Of a stretch of DNA of 64,000 nt, positions 45,129 through 53,462 are shown piece after piece; position 1 is the stretch's first letter; each line of letters begins with the position of its first letter. The stretch is from Archangium lipolyticum (GTDB lineage Bacteria > Myxococcota > Myxococcia > Myxococcales > Myxococcaceae). The notes beneath the pieces were generated by a model. The model saw only the letters and a program-made list of their open reading frames with translations. It was not told the DNA's origin and ran no database searches. The stretch covers positions 62,001-126,000 of the forward strand of contig NZ_JANKBZ010000004.1 of NCBI RefSeq assembly GCF_024623785.1, in the 5' to 3' direction. A program made the translations under genes and the position numbers.

Positions 45129-46305
45129 TCAGCGCCCCCTCGGCAGGGAGGCACACGCGGACCTCGGCGCCCCCCTCGGGCCGGTTGCCCACGGAGACCG
45201 AGCCACGATGTTCCTCCACGATACGTTGGACGATGGAGAGGCCCAGACCCACCCCCCCTGGGCGCTGGGAGTAGAAGGGCTCGAAGACGCGCGGCAGCTC
45301 CTCGGGCAGGAAGCCGGGACCCTGATCCATCACCAGGCACTCGACCTGGGAGGCATACTCGTCGGCGCTCCTCCGGGCGATGAGCCGCACCGTGCCGCCG
45401 TGCGGGGAGTACTGGAGCGCGTTGGCGAGCAGGTTCTGGAACACCTGGGTGAGCCGCCCCGGGTCCATGGGAAGACGAGGCAGGTCCGGAGCCACCCGCA
45501 GCTCCACGCGCGCCTCGCACTCGTGGGCGAGGGGGGCGGTGATTGCGACGGCCTCGTCGAGCACGCTGGAGAGCGTACAGGGGTGGAGCTCGGTGGTGCG
45601 CGGGCGGCCGTAGGTGAGCAGCCCGTGCATGAGCTGGTGCAGGCGCGACACCTCGCGCCGGAGCATGGAGACGTAGGGCGCGTGCTCGTGTGATGGGCCG
45701 AAGCGCGCCTCGAAGGCATCCAGGGTGGCGGAGATGCCGAAGAGGGGATTGCGCACCTCGTGGGCCACGCCGGCCACGAGCGCGCCCATCCGGTGCAGGG
45801 TCTCGTTGCGGCGCAGCGAGTCCAGCGCCTCGCGCAGCCGGACCTCGGTCTCGCGGCGGGCGGTGATGTCGCGCACCACCCCCGCGAAGCCGTGAAGCCC
45901 GCCGTCCGGCTCCCGCAGCGCGGTGAGGAAGAGGAGGATGTAGAAGCGCGAGCCATCCTGCCGCAACCGCCAGCCCTCGTCCCGCACCTTGCCCTGGGCC
46001 TCCGCCTCGTCCATCAGCCGCTGGGGCAGGCCCGCGGTGATGTCCTCCTCGAGGAAGAACATCGAGCAGTGCCGCCCGATGACCTCCCTGGCGGGGTAGC
46101 CCGTGACGCGCTCGGCGCCCGCGTTCCAGCTCGCGGTGCGTCCATCCCGCCCGAGCATGAAGAGGCCGGAGTCCTCCACGCTCTCGACCAGGAGCCGGAA
46201 ACCCTCGCCACAGCCCTCGTGGTCGGGATTCAGGAGCTCACAGGGGAGCCGCGCACCGGACATCGCGCAGATACGGTCCAGGGGTCGATGTGAATGGGTC
46301 GACAT
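45100..46305 (-). CDS. PAS histidine kinase (first of two in the operon)
   Basis: 401-residue NtrB-like soluble kinase. A PAS domain at about 30-160 (FMLGRDGRTASWNAGAERVTG) with a PAC tail (GFAGVVRDITARRETE) leads to HisKA (LVAGVAHEVRNPLFGIS), the N box QNLLANALQYSP, G1 DQGPGFLPEE and G2 GGVGLGLSIVQRIVEEHRG. Its 3' end overlaps the NtrC-like gene by 29 bp. It is paralogous to the second kinase at 48.2 kb; 85 bp near their 3' ends are identical. Likely phosphorylates the adjacent sigma-54 activator. Confidence 0.92.
   Translation of the reverse strand: MSTHSHRPLDRICAMSGARLPCELLNPDHEGCGEGFRLLVESVEDSGLFMLGRDGRTASWNAGAERVTGYPAREVIGRHCSMFFLEEDITAGLPQRLMDEAEAQGKVRDEGWRLRQDGSRFYILLFLTALREPDGGLHGFAGVVRDITARRETEVRLREALDSLRRNETLHRMGALVAGVAHEVRNPLFGISATLDAFEARFGPSHEHAPYVSMLRREVSRLHQLMHGLLTYGRPRTTELHPCTLSSVLDEAVAITAPLAHECEARVELRVAPDLPRLPMDPGRLTQVFQNLLANALQYSPHGGTVRLIARRSADEYASQVECLVMDQGPGFLPEELPRVFEPFYSQRPGGVGLGLSIVQRIVEEHRGSVSVGNRPEGGAEVRVCLPAEGALNAATDSGGR
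45152..45236. repeat. 85-bp perfect repeat, copy 1 (in first PAS kinase)
   Basis: Bases 45152-45236 are identical to 48197-48281, and similarity continues with scattered differences for about 100 bp. Both lie at the ATPase-domain end of the two PAS kinases. Identity without silent changes over 85 bp suggests recent gene conversion or duplication. Confidence 0.85.
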
Positions 46306-46332
46306 GGAGGGAGATGAACCGTCGAGGGAAGG

Positions 46333-48012
46333 TCAATACGCCTTGAAGATGCGATCGGCCGCCACGTCGCGCACCGCCTGGTTGCGCACCGGGGCGAGAG
46401 GGGCCGGGCGGGTGGGCATCACCCGCGGAGGAGGGGTGACCGACAGGTCATTCCCCGTGCCCACCTTGAAGAAGGCGACCAGCTGCCGCAGCGCCTCGGC
46501 CTGGGCGGACAGCTCCTCGGCGGTGCTCGCCAGCTCCTCGGAAGCCGAGGCGTTGCGCTGCGTCACCTGGTCCACCTGCATCATGGCGCGGTTCATCTGC
46601 GTCACGCCCGTGGACTGCTCGCGGCTGGCGTCCGCCATGTCCTGGACCAGCGCCGCCGTCTTCTGGATGGAGGGGACGAGCTCTCCGAGCAACTGTCCGC
46701 TCCGCTCGGCCACCTTCACGCTGCCACTGGCCAGCAGGGAGATGTCCTGGGCCGCCGTCCGGCTCCGCTCGGCCAGCTTTCTCACCTCGGTGGCCACCAC
46801 CGCGAACCCCTTGCCATACTCGCCCGCGCGCGCCGCCTCGATGGCCGCGTTGAGCGCCAGCAGGTTCGTCTGGTAGGCGATCTCCTCGATGATGGAGATC
46901 TTCTCCGCGATGGCGGTCATCGCCCCCACCGTCTCCCTCACCGCCTGGCCACTCTCCTCCGCCTGGCGCGCCCCCTTCACCGCCATCTGCTCCATCTGGC
47001 GGTGGTTCTCGCTGTTCTGGGTGAGGGTGGCGGACATCTGTTCGAGCGAGGCCGTCGTCTCCTCCACACTGATGGCCTGCTCGCTGGTCCCCTGGGAGAG
47101 GGACTGGCTGGAGGCGGAGACCTGCGAGGAGGCCTCCGCGAGCGCGGCTGCTCCCCCTCGCACCTCGCCGATGACCTGCGCCAGCTTCTCCGACATGCGC
47201 TTCATCACCTGCAGCAGGCTCCCCTCGAGAGCGCCCCGGGTATCGAGGGTCATGGTCAGGTCTCCCTCGGAGATCCGGCGGGCGATCTCCGCGACGTGGT
47301 CCGGCTCGCCTCCCAGCTTCCGGAGAATCCCCCGGGTCATCATCGCGCTGATGACCAATTGCACGGCGAACGCGGTGATGAGCACGAACAGCAGCGCCAG
47401 GAACGTCTCGACCCGCTCCGTCTCCCGCTCGACGGCCGCCTGCGTGCGCCTGTCGAGCATCGAGAAGAACTCGTCGATGGGCCGCAGGATGGTCGCCTTG
47501 TTCGCGTGATAGGCCTCGTCGTGCATGAGCCGCGCCGCCAGGGAGGGAGCCGGCTCGCGGTGGACGGTGAAGTTTCCGCTGCCGTCCTCGTAGAGCCCCT
47601 TCACGGCGTTCATGGCGATGGACTCGGTCCTGACGAGCGCGTTGGAGCTGCGCTCCGCCTCGGAGAGCTTGCCAAGCTCCTCCTGGGTGAACCCCAGCTC
47701 CTTCATCATCTGGACCAGGGAGATCCGCCGACCATCGGGGCGTGGCTTCTCGCCGTTGCGAACCGCGAGCACATCCCAGTACATGCGCTCGTACCGGGCG
47801 TCGCCGGTGACCACGTACGTGCGCGCGAACCGCGTCAGGTCGTCTGACGACTGACGGAGCTCATCGGCCACCTGGTACGAGGCATAGCGGATGTACTCCT
47901 GCTCCCGGGCCCGCTGCGCCCCTCGGAACAAGAGGACGGAGACCGCAATGAGGGAGAAAAGGAAAAGCACGTAGAGAGAATGGATGATGATGAGCGATTT
48001 CTTGACGGTCAC
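46333..48012 (-). CDS. methyl-accepting chemotaxis protein (second MCP)
   Basis: 559-residue chemoreceptor. TM1 ([20 protein letters not shown]) is near the N-terminus; a sensor region of about 180 residues follows; TM2 is [20 protein letters not shown]; then come HAMP and the signalling hairpin with the tip [25 protein letters not shown] 48012 was chosen because GGAG lies 6 nt upstream and it begins just before TM1 ([11 protein letters not shown]); the frame extends to 48066. The sigma-54 promoter at 48062-48077 leaves a leader of about 40 nt. It lies between two PAS kinases, an unusual position for an MCP. Confidence 0.93.
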   Translation of the reverse strand: MTVKKSLIIIHSLYVLFLFSLIAVSVLLFRGAQRAREQEYIRYASYQVADELRQSSDDLTRFARTYVVTGDARYERMYWDVLAVRNGEKPRPDGRRISLVQMMKELGFTQEELGKLSEAERSSNALVRTESIAMNAVKGLYEDGSGNFTVHREPAPSLAARLMHDEAYHANKATILRPIDEFFSMLDRRTQAAVERETERVETFLALLFVLITAFAVQLVISAMMTRGILRKLGGEPDHVAEIARRISEGDLTMTLDTRGALEGSLLQVMKRMSEKLAQVIGEVRGGAAALAEASSQVSASSQSLSQGTSEQAISVEETTASLEQMSATLTQNSENHRQMEQMAVKGARQAEESGQAVRETVGAMTAIAEKISIIEEIAYQTNLLALNAAIEAARAGEYGKGFAVVATEVRKLAERSRTAAQDISLLASGSVKVAERSGQLLGELVPSIQKTAALVQDMADASREQSTGVTQMNRAMMQVDQVTQRNASASEELASTAEELSAQAEALRQLVAFFKVGTGNDLSVTPPPRVMPTRPAPLAPVRNQAVRDVAADRIFKAY

Positions 48013-48061
48013 CGCACACTCCGGGCGGATGGCGGCTCGGGCCGCACCCGCTCGCGTCAAG

Positions 48062-48077
48062 AGCAATCCCTACGCCA
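48062..48077 (-). promoter_or_regulatory. sigma-54 -24/-12 promoter ahead of the second MCP
   Basis: On the minus strand TGGCGTA-GGGA-TTGCT has the invariant GG and GC 10 nt apart and differs from the cheA promoter at one base. The next bases are also shared (CTCTTGACGCG against CTCTCGACGCG). Predicted transcription start is near 48051, about 39 nt before the MCP start codon. Confidence 0.72.
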
Positions 48078-48146
48078 GCATCCGGCAGGCGACAAACGCC
48101 CGGAACCACACCCGGGGCCCTCCCACGTGCGGTTGGGATCCGACGG

Positions 48147-48173
48147 CTGGAGTCTGGAGTCTGGATTCTGGAC
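48147..48173 (-). repeat. heptad-repeat block upstream of the second MCP promoter
   Basis: About 3.8 tandem 7-mers on the plus strand: CTGGAGT, CTGGAGT, CTGGATT, CTGGAC, just after the second kinase stop in transcription order. It is homologous to 43732-43758 and begins, like it, exactly 70 nt upstream of the -24 box. Probable activator-binding array. Confidence 0.6.
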
Positions 48174-48177
48174 GGAC

Positions 48178-49389
48178 TCATTCCCCCGAAGGGAAACACA
48201 CGCGGACCTCGGCGCCCCCCTCGGGCCGGTTGCCCACGGAGACCGAGCCACGATGTTCCTCCACGATACGTTGGACGATGGGGAGGCCCAGACCCACCCC
48301 CCCTGGGCGATGGGAGTAGAAGGGCTCGAAGACGCGCGACAGCTCCTCGATTGGGAAGCCGGGACCCTGATCCCTCACCACACACTCCACCCGGGGGGGC
48401 CCGTCGTCCACGAGGCGCCGTGCGGTGAGCCACACGGTGCCACCGCGCGGGGAGTGCTGGAGCGCGTTGGCGAGCAGGTTCTGGAACACCTGGGTGAGCC
48501 GCCCCGGGTCCATGGGCACGGGGGGAAGGCCGGGCTCCACGTGCAACTCCACGCGTGCCTCACGCTCGTGGGCGAGGGCGGCGGTGGCGTCCATGGCCGC
48601 GTCCAGCACACTGGAGAGCATGCGGGGTTGGAGCTCGGTGCTCGGAGGGCGGCCGTAGGTGAGCAGTTCCTGCATGAGCACGTTGAGGCGTGACACCTCG
48701 CGCCGGAGCAGGGAGAGGGAGTGCGCGGTCACCTGGGGATGACCGGGCTGCGCCTCCAGGACGTCGAGCGTGGCGGAGATGCCGAAGAGGGGGTTGCGCA
48801 CCTCGTGGGCCACCCCCGCCAGGAGCTCGCCCACCCTGGACAGGGATTCACTGCGCCGGAGCGACTCCAACGCCTCGTGGAGCCGGGCCTCGGTCTCGCG
48901 GCGCGCGGTGACGTCGCGTGTCAGCTTGGCGAAGCCGCGGAGCTCACCACCGGGGCCGCGCAGCGCGGTGAGGACGACGTGGGCGTAGAAGCGCGAGCCG
49001 TCCGCGCGCACCCGCCAGCCCTCGTCCCGGGCCTTGCCCCGCGCCTCCGCCGCGCGCAGCAGCCACCGGGGCCGGCCCTGGGCGACGTCTTCCTCGGCAT
49101 AAAGGACGGAGAGGTGCCGCCCGAGGATGTCCTCGGCGCGATGGCCCTTGATGCGCTCGGCGCCCCCGTTCCAGCTCGCGATGCGGCCGTCGGGGTCGAG
49201 CATGAAGAGCGCGGCGTCCTCCACGCTCTCGACCAGGAGCCGGAAGCCCTCGTCGCGGTCGAGGCTGGCGGGCGTCTCGAAGCCCGTGAAGGGAGACACG
49301 CCGTGGTCACAGCGGCACAGCCCCTCGAGGGATGTCTCCTCCGTCGTCACGGAGAGCCTGTCTGGGAGGCAGAACGGGTGAAGCGGCAT
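48178..49389 (-). CDS. PAS histidine kinase (second of two in the operon)
   Basis: 403-residue NtrB-like kinase, paralogous to the one at 45.1 kb. PAS (FMLDPDGRIASWNGGAERIKG), PAC (GFAKLTRDVTARRETEARL), HisKA (LLAGVAHEVRNPLFGIS), N box QNLLANALQHSP, and G boxes DQGPGFPIEE and GGVGLGLPIVQRIVEEHRG are all intact. ATG 49389 is preferred; the frame runs further upstream but toward the divergent antiporter gene. It is the first gene of the chemosensory operon. Whether it feeds the NtrC-like regulator or another target is not clear from sequence. Confidence 0.9.
   Translation of the reverse strand: MPLHPFCLPDRLSVTTEETSLEGLCRCDHGVSPFTGFETPASLDRDEGFRLLVESVEDAALFMLDPDGRIASWNGGAERIKGHRAEDILGRHLSVLYAEEDVAQGRPRWLLRAAEARGKARDEGWRVRADGSRFYAHVVLTALRGPGGELRGFAKLTRDVTARRETEARLHEALESLRRSESLSRVGELLAGVAHEVRNPLFGISATLDVLEAQPGHPQVTAHSLSLLRREVSRLNVLMQELLTYGRPPSTELQPRMLSSVLDAAMDATAALAHEREARVELHVEPGLPPVPMDPGRLTQVFQNLLANALQHSPRGGTVWLTARRLVDDGPPRVECVVRDQGPGFPIEELSRVFEPFYSHRPGGVGLGLPIVQRIVEEHRGSVSVGNRPEGGAEVRVCFPSGE
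48197..48281. repeat. 85-bp perfect repeat, copy 2 (in second PAS kinase)
   Basis: Identical to 45152-45236 at an offset of 3045 bp, in the same reading position of the paralogous kinase. Confidence 0.85.
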
Positions 49390-49501
49390 GAGAAGAAGAT
49401 GAACCGCTGGAAGGGGGCGGGTCCCTCCCACCTGCCCGTCCGCCCGCTGGGGAGGGGACCTGGGATTGCCCACCGCCGAGCGGCCATGCCAAGAAGGCCA
49501 C

Positions 49502-51280
49502 ATGTCCTTCCTGCACCAGGCCCTCGTCTTCCTGGCCGCCGCGGTCGTCTCCGTTCCCCTCTTCAAGCGGCTGGGCCTGGGCTCGGTCCTCGGCTACCTG
49601 ACGGCGGGCGTGGTCATCGGACCGTGGGGAGCGGGGCTCATCTCGGACGTGGAGAACATCCTCCACTTCGCCGAGCTGGGCGTGGTGCTGCTGCTCTTCG
49701 TCATCGGGTTGGAGCTCCAACCTTCGCGCCTGTGGGAGCTGCGCCGGTCGGTGTTCGGCCTGGGCGGGGTGCAGGTGGTGGCCACGGGGGCCCTGCTCGC
49801 GGGGGTGGGGCTGCTGCTCGGGCTGCGGCTGCCCACCGCGCTCATCGCCGGGCTGGGGCTGTCGCTGTCCTCCACGGCCTTCGCCCTGCAGCTGTTGGCG
49901 GAGAAGAACGAATTGCCCACGGAGCACGGGCGGGCCGCCTTCGGCATCCTGCTCTTCCAGGACCTGGCCGTCATCCCGCTGCTGGCGCTGCTGCCCTTCC
50001 TCGGGGAGCCCATCACGCGCGCGACGCAGCCCGGGTGGGTGTCGGCGCTCCAGGTGGTGGGTGTGCTGGCCGGAGTCATCCTGGGAGGCCGCTACGTGCT
50101 GCGGCCCCTCTTCCGCTTCGTGGCCTCGCTGCACAGCCAGGAGCTGTTCACCGCCACGGCGCTGCTGCTGGTGGTGGGCACCGCGCTGTTGGTGAGCCAG
50201 GTGGGGCTGTCCATGGCGCTCGGGGCCTTCCTGGCCGGCGTGCTGCTGGCGGACTCGGAGTACCGCCACGAGTTGGAGGCGGACATCGAGCCCTTCAAGG
50301 GCCTGCTGCTGGGCCTCTTCTTCATCGCGGTGGGCATGTCGGTGAACATCGGCCTGCTCGCCAGCGGCCCCGTGCGCGTGGTGGCGCTGGTGCTCGGGCT
50401 GGTGCTGCTCAAGGCGCTGGTGCTCTACGCCCTGGGGAAGTGGACCTTCAAGAGCGACGAGCCCGCCCTCAGCATGGCGGTGGTCATCTCACAGGGCGGT
50501 GAGTTCGCCTTCGTCCTCTTCGGGCTCGCGGTGGGCTTCCGGGTGATGGAGCGCGAGCTGGCGGATCTGCTGGTGGTGGTGGTGAGCCTCTCCATGGCCG
50601 TCACCCCGGTGCTCTTCGTCCTCTATGCCCGCTTCGTCCGGCCCCGCTTCCACAAGACGGAGAAGCGCGCGTTCGACGTGGCCCCCGACGAGGACCATCC
50701 CGTCATCATCGCGGGCTTTGGACGCGTGGGGCAGGTGGTGGGCCGGCTGCTGCGCGCCAAGCGCATCGGCTTCACCGCCCTGGACTCCAGCCCCGAGCAC
50801 ATCGACTTCCTCAAGCGCTTCGGCAACACGAAGCTCCACTACGGCGACGCCTCGCGATTGGAGCTGCTGCGGGCCGCGCGCGCGGACAAGGCGAAGCTCT
50901 TCGTGCTGGCCATCGACGACGTGGCGGCGTCGCTGCGCACGGCGGAGACGGTGCGCCAGCACTTCCCGCACCTCACCATCTTCGCGCGGGCCCGCAACCG
51001 GCAGCATGCCTACGGGCTGCTGAACCTGGGCATCACCCACGTCATGCGCGAGACGTACGCGGGCAGCCTGGAGATGACGGGAGAGATTCTACAGGAGCTG
51101 GGGCTCACCTGGTCACAGACCAAGACCACGCTGGACCGCTTCCGCGAGCACGACGAGGCCCTGCTGCTGGCCACCTACAAGCACCACCGGGACGAGAAGA
51201 AGCTCGTCGAGATGGCGAACCAGGCGCGCAAGGAATTGGAGGAGATCTTCGAGAAGGACGAGCAGAAGAAGCCCGCTTGA
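49502..51280 (+). CDS. Kef-type K+/H+ antiporter with RCK (TrkA-N) domain
   Basis: 592-residue CPA2-family transporter. Residues 5-380 contain about 12 hydrophobic segments with the family blocks GYLTAGVVIGPWG, FAELGVVLLLFVIGLEL, GLSLSSTAFALQLL and FFIAVGMSVNIGLL. The cytosolic regulatory domain starts with VIIAGFGRVGQVVGRLL (Rossmann GxGxxG) and holds LHYGDASRLELLRAA, typical of KefB/KefC. It should export K+ in exchange for H+, gated by a nucleotide or thiol ligand; no KefF/KefG partner is adjacent. ATG 49502 is preceded by AAGG. Divergent from the chemosensory operon; a weak sigma-54-like GG-N10-GC occurs at 49455-49470. Confidence 0.92.
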   Translation: MSFLHQALVFLAAAVVSVPLFKRLGLGSVLGYLTAGVVIGPWGAGLISDVENILHFAELGVVLLLFVIGLELQPSRLWELRRSVFGLGGVQVVATGALLAGVGLLLGLRLPTALIAGLGLSLSSTAFALQLLAEKNELPTEHGRAAFGILLFQDLAVIPLLALLPFLGEPITRATQPGWVSALQVVGVLAGVILGGRYVLRPLFRFVASLHSQELFTATALLLVVGTALLVSQVGLSMALGAFLAGVLLADSEYRHELEADIEPFKGLLLGLFFIAVGMSVNIGLLASGPVRVVALVLGLVLLKALVLYALGKWTFKSDEPALSMAVVISQGGEFAFVLFGLAVGFRVMERELADLLVVVVSLSMAVTPVLFVLYARFVRPRFHKTEKRAFDVAPDEDHPVIIAGFGRVGQVVGRLLRAKRIGFTALDSSPEHIDFLKRFGNTKLHYGDASRLELLRAARADKAKLFVLAIDDVAASLRTAETVRQHFPHLTIFARARNRQHAYGLLNLGITHVMRETYAGSLEMTGEILQELGLTWSQTKTTLDRFREHDEALLLATYKHHRDEKKLVEMANQARKELEEIFEKDEQKKPA

Positions 51281-51288
51281 ACGGCGGA

Positions 51289-51319
51289 AGGGCGGCCCGC
51301 CTCCAGGACGAGCCGCCCT
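51289..51319. terminator. hairpin between convergent antiporter and protease genes
   Basis: AGGGCGGC (51289-51296) pairs with GCCGCCCT (51312-51319) around a 15-nt loop, in the 60-bp gap between two converging stops. No T-tract. Confidence 0.5.
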
Positions 51320-51340
51320 CCCCTTCAGCAATGCCCTACC

Positions 51341-53269
51341 TCAATAGCAGAGGTAGTTGTCGTCCCACGTGTGCGGATCCGCGTCCTCGTACACCTGGGT
51401 GCACTGCATGCCGGCGATGGGGCCCGCGGAAGACCAGGAGAACTGGAACGGGCTGCTGGTGGGCACGCAGAGGTAGTTGTCCGTCCAGGTGTGCTCGGCC
51501 GGCTCGGAGGCCTCGTGGATCTGCGTGCAGCGCATGCCGGAGATGGGCCCGGCGCTGCTCCACTGGAGGCCGTGGTTCACGGGCGAGCACAGGTAGTTGT
51601 CCGTCCAGGCATGGGGATCCGAGGTCTCGAGGAAGTGGACGCAGGACTGGCCCGGGAGGGCCCCCGCCTGGGACCAGGTGAACTCGGGCAGCTGGGCGAT
51701 GGCCTGCCGCAGGTTGGGCAGACGGCCGATGTTGCGGGAGTCGGCGGCCTGCGGGGTGCCCGTGGAGGCGAGGAGGCTCCGGACGTAACGCGGCTCCAAC
51801 GCGCCCTTGCCGCGCGCGAGGGCCACGCCCTGGAGGTTGGCCACGGAGGCGGTGACGATGGGCGAGGCGCTGGAGGTGCCGCTGAAGGAGGAGGTGTAGT
51901 ACTGGTTCTCGCCGTAGGCGGAGCCGAACAGGTCGCCATAGCCCAGCGACGTCACGCGCTCGCCCCAGCCGTGCACGTCCACGCGGGAGCCGAAGTTGGT
52001 CCAGCACATGGGGACGCGGGTGGTGGCGGTGCTGGCGCCCACGAGGATGGCGCCCGAGTCGCGGACCGCGCGGTTGAAGAGGTTGCCGTACACGGGTTCA
52101 TCCAGGTTGACGCTGCCGTTGCCGGCGGCCTCCACCACGTGGGTGCCATTGGCGGTGGCGGTGGCGATGGCGTCGAAGTTGGCCTGCCAGTACTCCATGG
52201 CGATGTAGTTGCACTGGGTGGTGTTGCAGGTGCAGGCCGTGCTGTCGGCGGGGCCCTGGGCGTGCAGCTCGATGAGCACCACGCCCCCGCGGCCCACGGC
52301 GGCCGCGGCGTTGGCGATGGCGCTCGCGGTGCTCTGGCCGCCGATGCCCTCGTAGCCAGCGGAGGCCTCGTGGGCGATACCGGTGACCCCGTAGCCGTTG
52401 GGCGCGCCCACCATCTCACCCAGCACCGCGGTGCCGTGGTTGCGCCAGGAGAGATCGGAGTACTGGGTGCCGCCCATGCGGAAGAGGCCGGGCATGTCCT
52501 CGTGGGCCGTGTTCCAGCCGCCCTCGACGTCGACGATGCGCACGCCCGCGCCCTTGCCGCCGGGCACCGTCCAGGAGTAGCGCGCGTCCACGCCACCCGG
52601 GGCCGCGTCCAGGTAGCCCTGGCGACTCTCGTAGCTGGACGTGGCGGGCGGGATGTCGGCCGCCGCCAGCAGCCCCGAGGCGAGCAGGGAGCCGAAGCCC
52701 ACCATCGCGGGCTCCGCGGGAGGCTCGGCGTAGGCCACCTCCACGCTGTCCAGGGCATTGAGCCGCTCGATCATGTCCTGCACGCCGTCGGCGGTGGTGC
52801 CGGGCAGCAGCGGCACCTCGACGTAGAGGCCCAGGTCCGCCAGCTGGCGGCCACCGCGCTCCTCGCCCGAGCGCTTGAGCTCGGCCAGGGAGGCCTCGTC
52901 CTGCTTGAAGAGACGCGTCGGGGCGCCCGCGCGCGGCACCCGCGCCAGCAGGTCCGACGCGGAGGAGAGATCCCTGGCGAGCCGCGCGTCATCGAGTCCG
53001 CGGCGAGCCAGGAGCGAGCGCTCCTCGGGGCCGCGCTCGGAGGCGAGGGCCACCAGCCGGCCGTCGCGCGGACGCACCCGGGTGCCCTCGTGGAACTTCA
53101 CCACCAGACGCTCCACATACATGCCCCGAGGCAGCTCGGCGCCCCGGGACTTCACCGCGGCGGCGCGCGGCACCAGCTCCTTCGCCGCGGCTTGCGCGTC
53201 GGGAATGGCCGTCAGCGACAGGCCCAGCGCCAGGGTGTGCAGGATGCGTCCCTTGAATACAGCTTGCAT
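51341..53269 (-). CDS. secreted subtilisin-family (S8) serine protease with C-terminal repeats
   Basis: 642-residue exported protease. A signal peptide ending AIPDAQAAA leads to a propeptide-like region at about 45-205. The peptidase domain has D247 (IVDVEGGW), H278 (WRNHGTAVLGEM), oxyanion N384 (EAAGNGS) and nucleophile S466 (SFSGTSSASP). Residues from about 525 to the end are three copies of a module of about 35-40 residues: FTWSQAGALPGQSC, LQWSSAGPISGMRC and FSWSSAGPIAGMQC, each ending DNYLC. The Cys pairs could make disulfides; the modules may bind a surface or substrate. Likely a predation or development protease (inference). Confidence 0.9.
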   Translation of the reverse strand: MQAVFKGRILHTLALGLSLTAIPDAQAAAKELVPRAAAVKSRGAELPRGMYVERLVVKFHEGTRVRPRDGRLVALASERGPEERSLLARRGLDDARLARDLSSASDLLARVPRAGAPTRLFKQDEASLAELKRSGEERGGRQLADLGLYVEVPLLPGTTADGVQDMIERLNALDSVEVAYAEPPAEPAMVGFGSLLASGLLAAADIPPATSSYESRQGYLDAAPGGVDARYSWTVPGGKGAGVRIVDVEGGWNTAHEDMPGLFRMGGTQYSDLSWRNHGTAVLGEMVGAPNGYGVTGIAHEASAGYEGIGGQSTASAIANAAAAVGRGGVVLIELHAQGPADSTACTCNTTQCNYIAMEYWQANFDAIATATANGTHVVEAAGNGSVNLDEPVYGNLFNRAVRDSGAILVGASTATTRVPMCWTNFGSRVDVHGWGERVTSLGYGDLFGSAYGENQYYTSSFSGTSSASPIVTASVANLQGVALARGKGALEPRYVRSLLASTGTPQAADSRNIGRLPNLRQAIAQLPEFTWSQAGALPGQSCVHFLETSDPHAWTDNYLCSPVNHGLQWSSAGPISGMRCTQIHEASEPAEHTWTDNYLCVPTSSPFQFSWSSAGPIAGMQCTQVYEDADPHTWDDNYLCY

Positions 53270-53462
53270 GCGTTGCCCTCATTTCGTGGGTGATGCAACG
53301 GCGCGGGAACGACTGGCGTCCGCGCCGCGAAGCACACTGGCATGCCTGTCTGACATGGATTTTTGTTTGGAATTGTCTTGACGGACTCGAGACCTTCCGG
53401 GTTCGGAGCGAAATGCCCGCTGGCGGAAGCTCGCCCGAATTCAGTGCTGGGCAGGAGCGCGC

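Noticed and set aside
49455-49470. Possible sigma-54 promoter ahead of the Kef antiporter
   Set aside because: GG and GC are correctly spaced and GGGATTGC is shared with the cheA promoter, but the -24 box (GGGACCT) is poor. Kept only as a remark in the gene entry.
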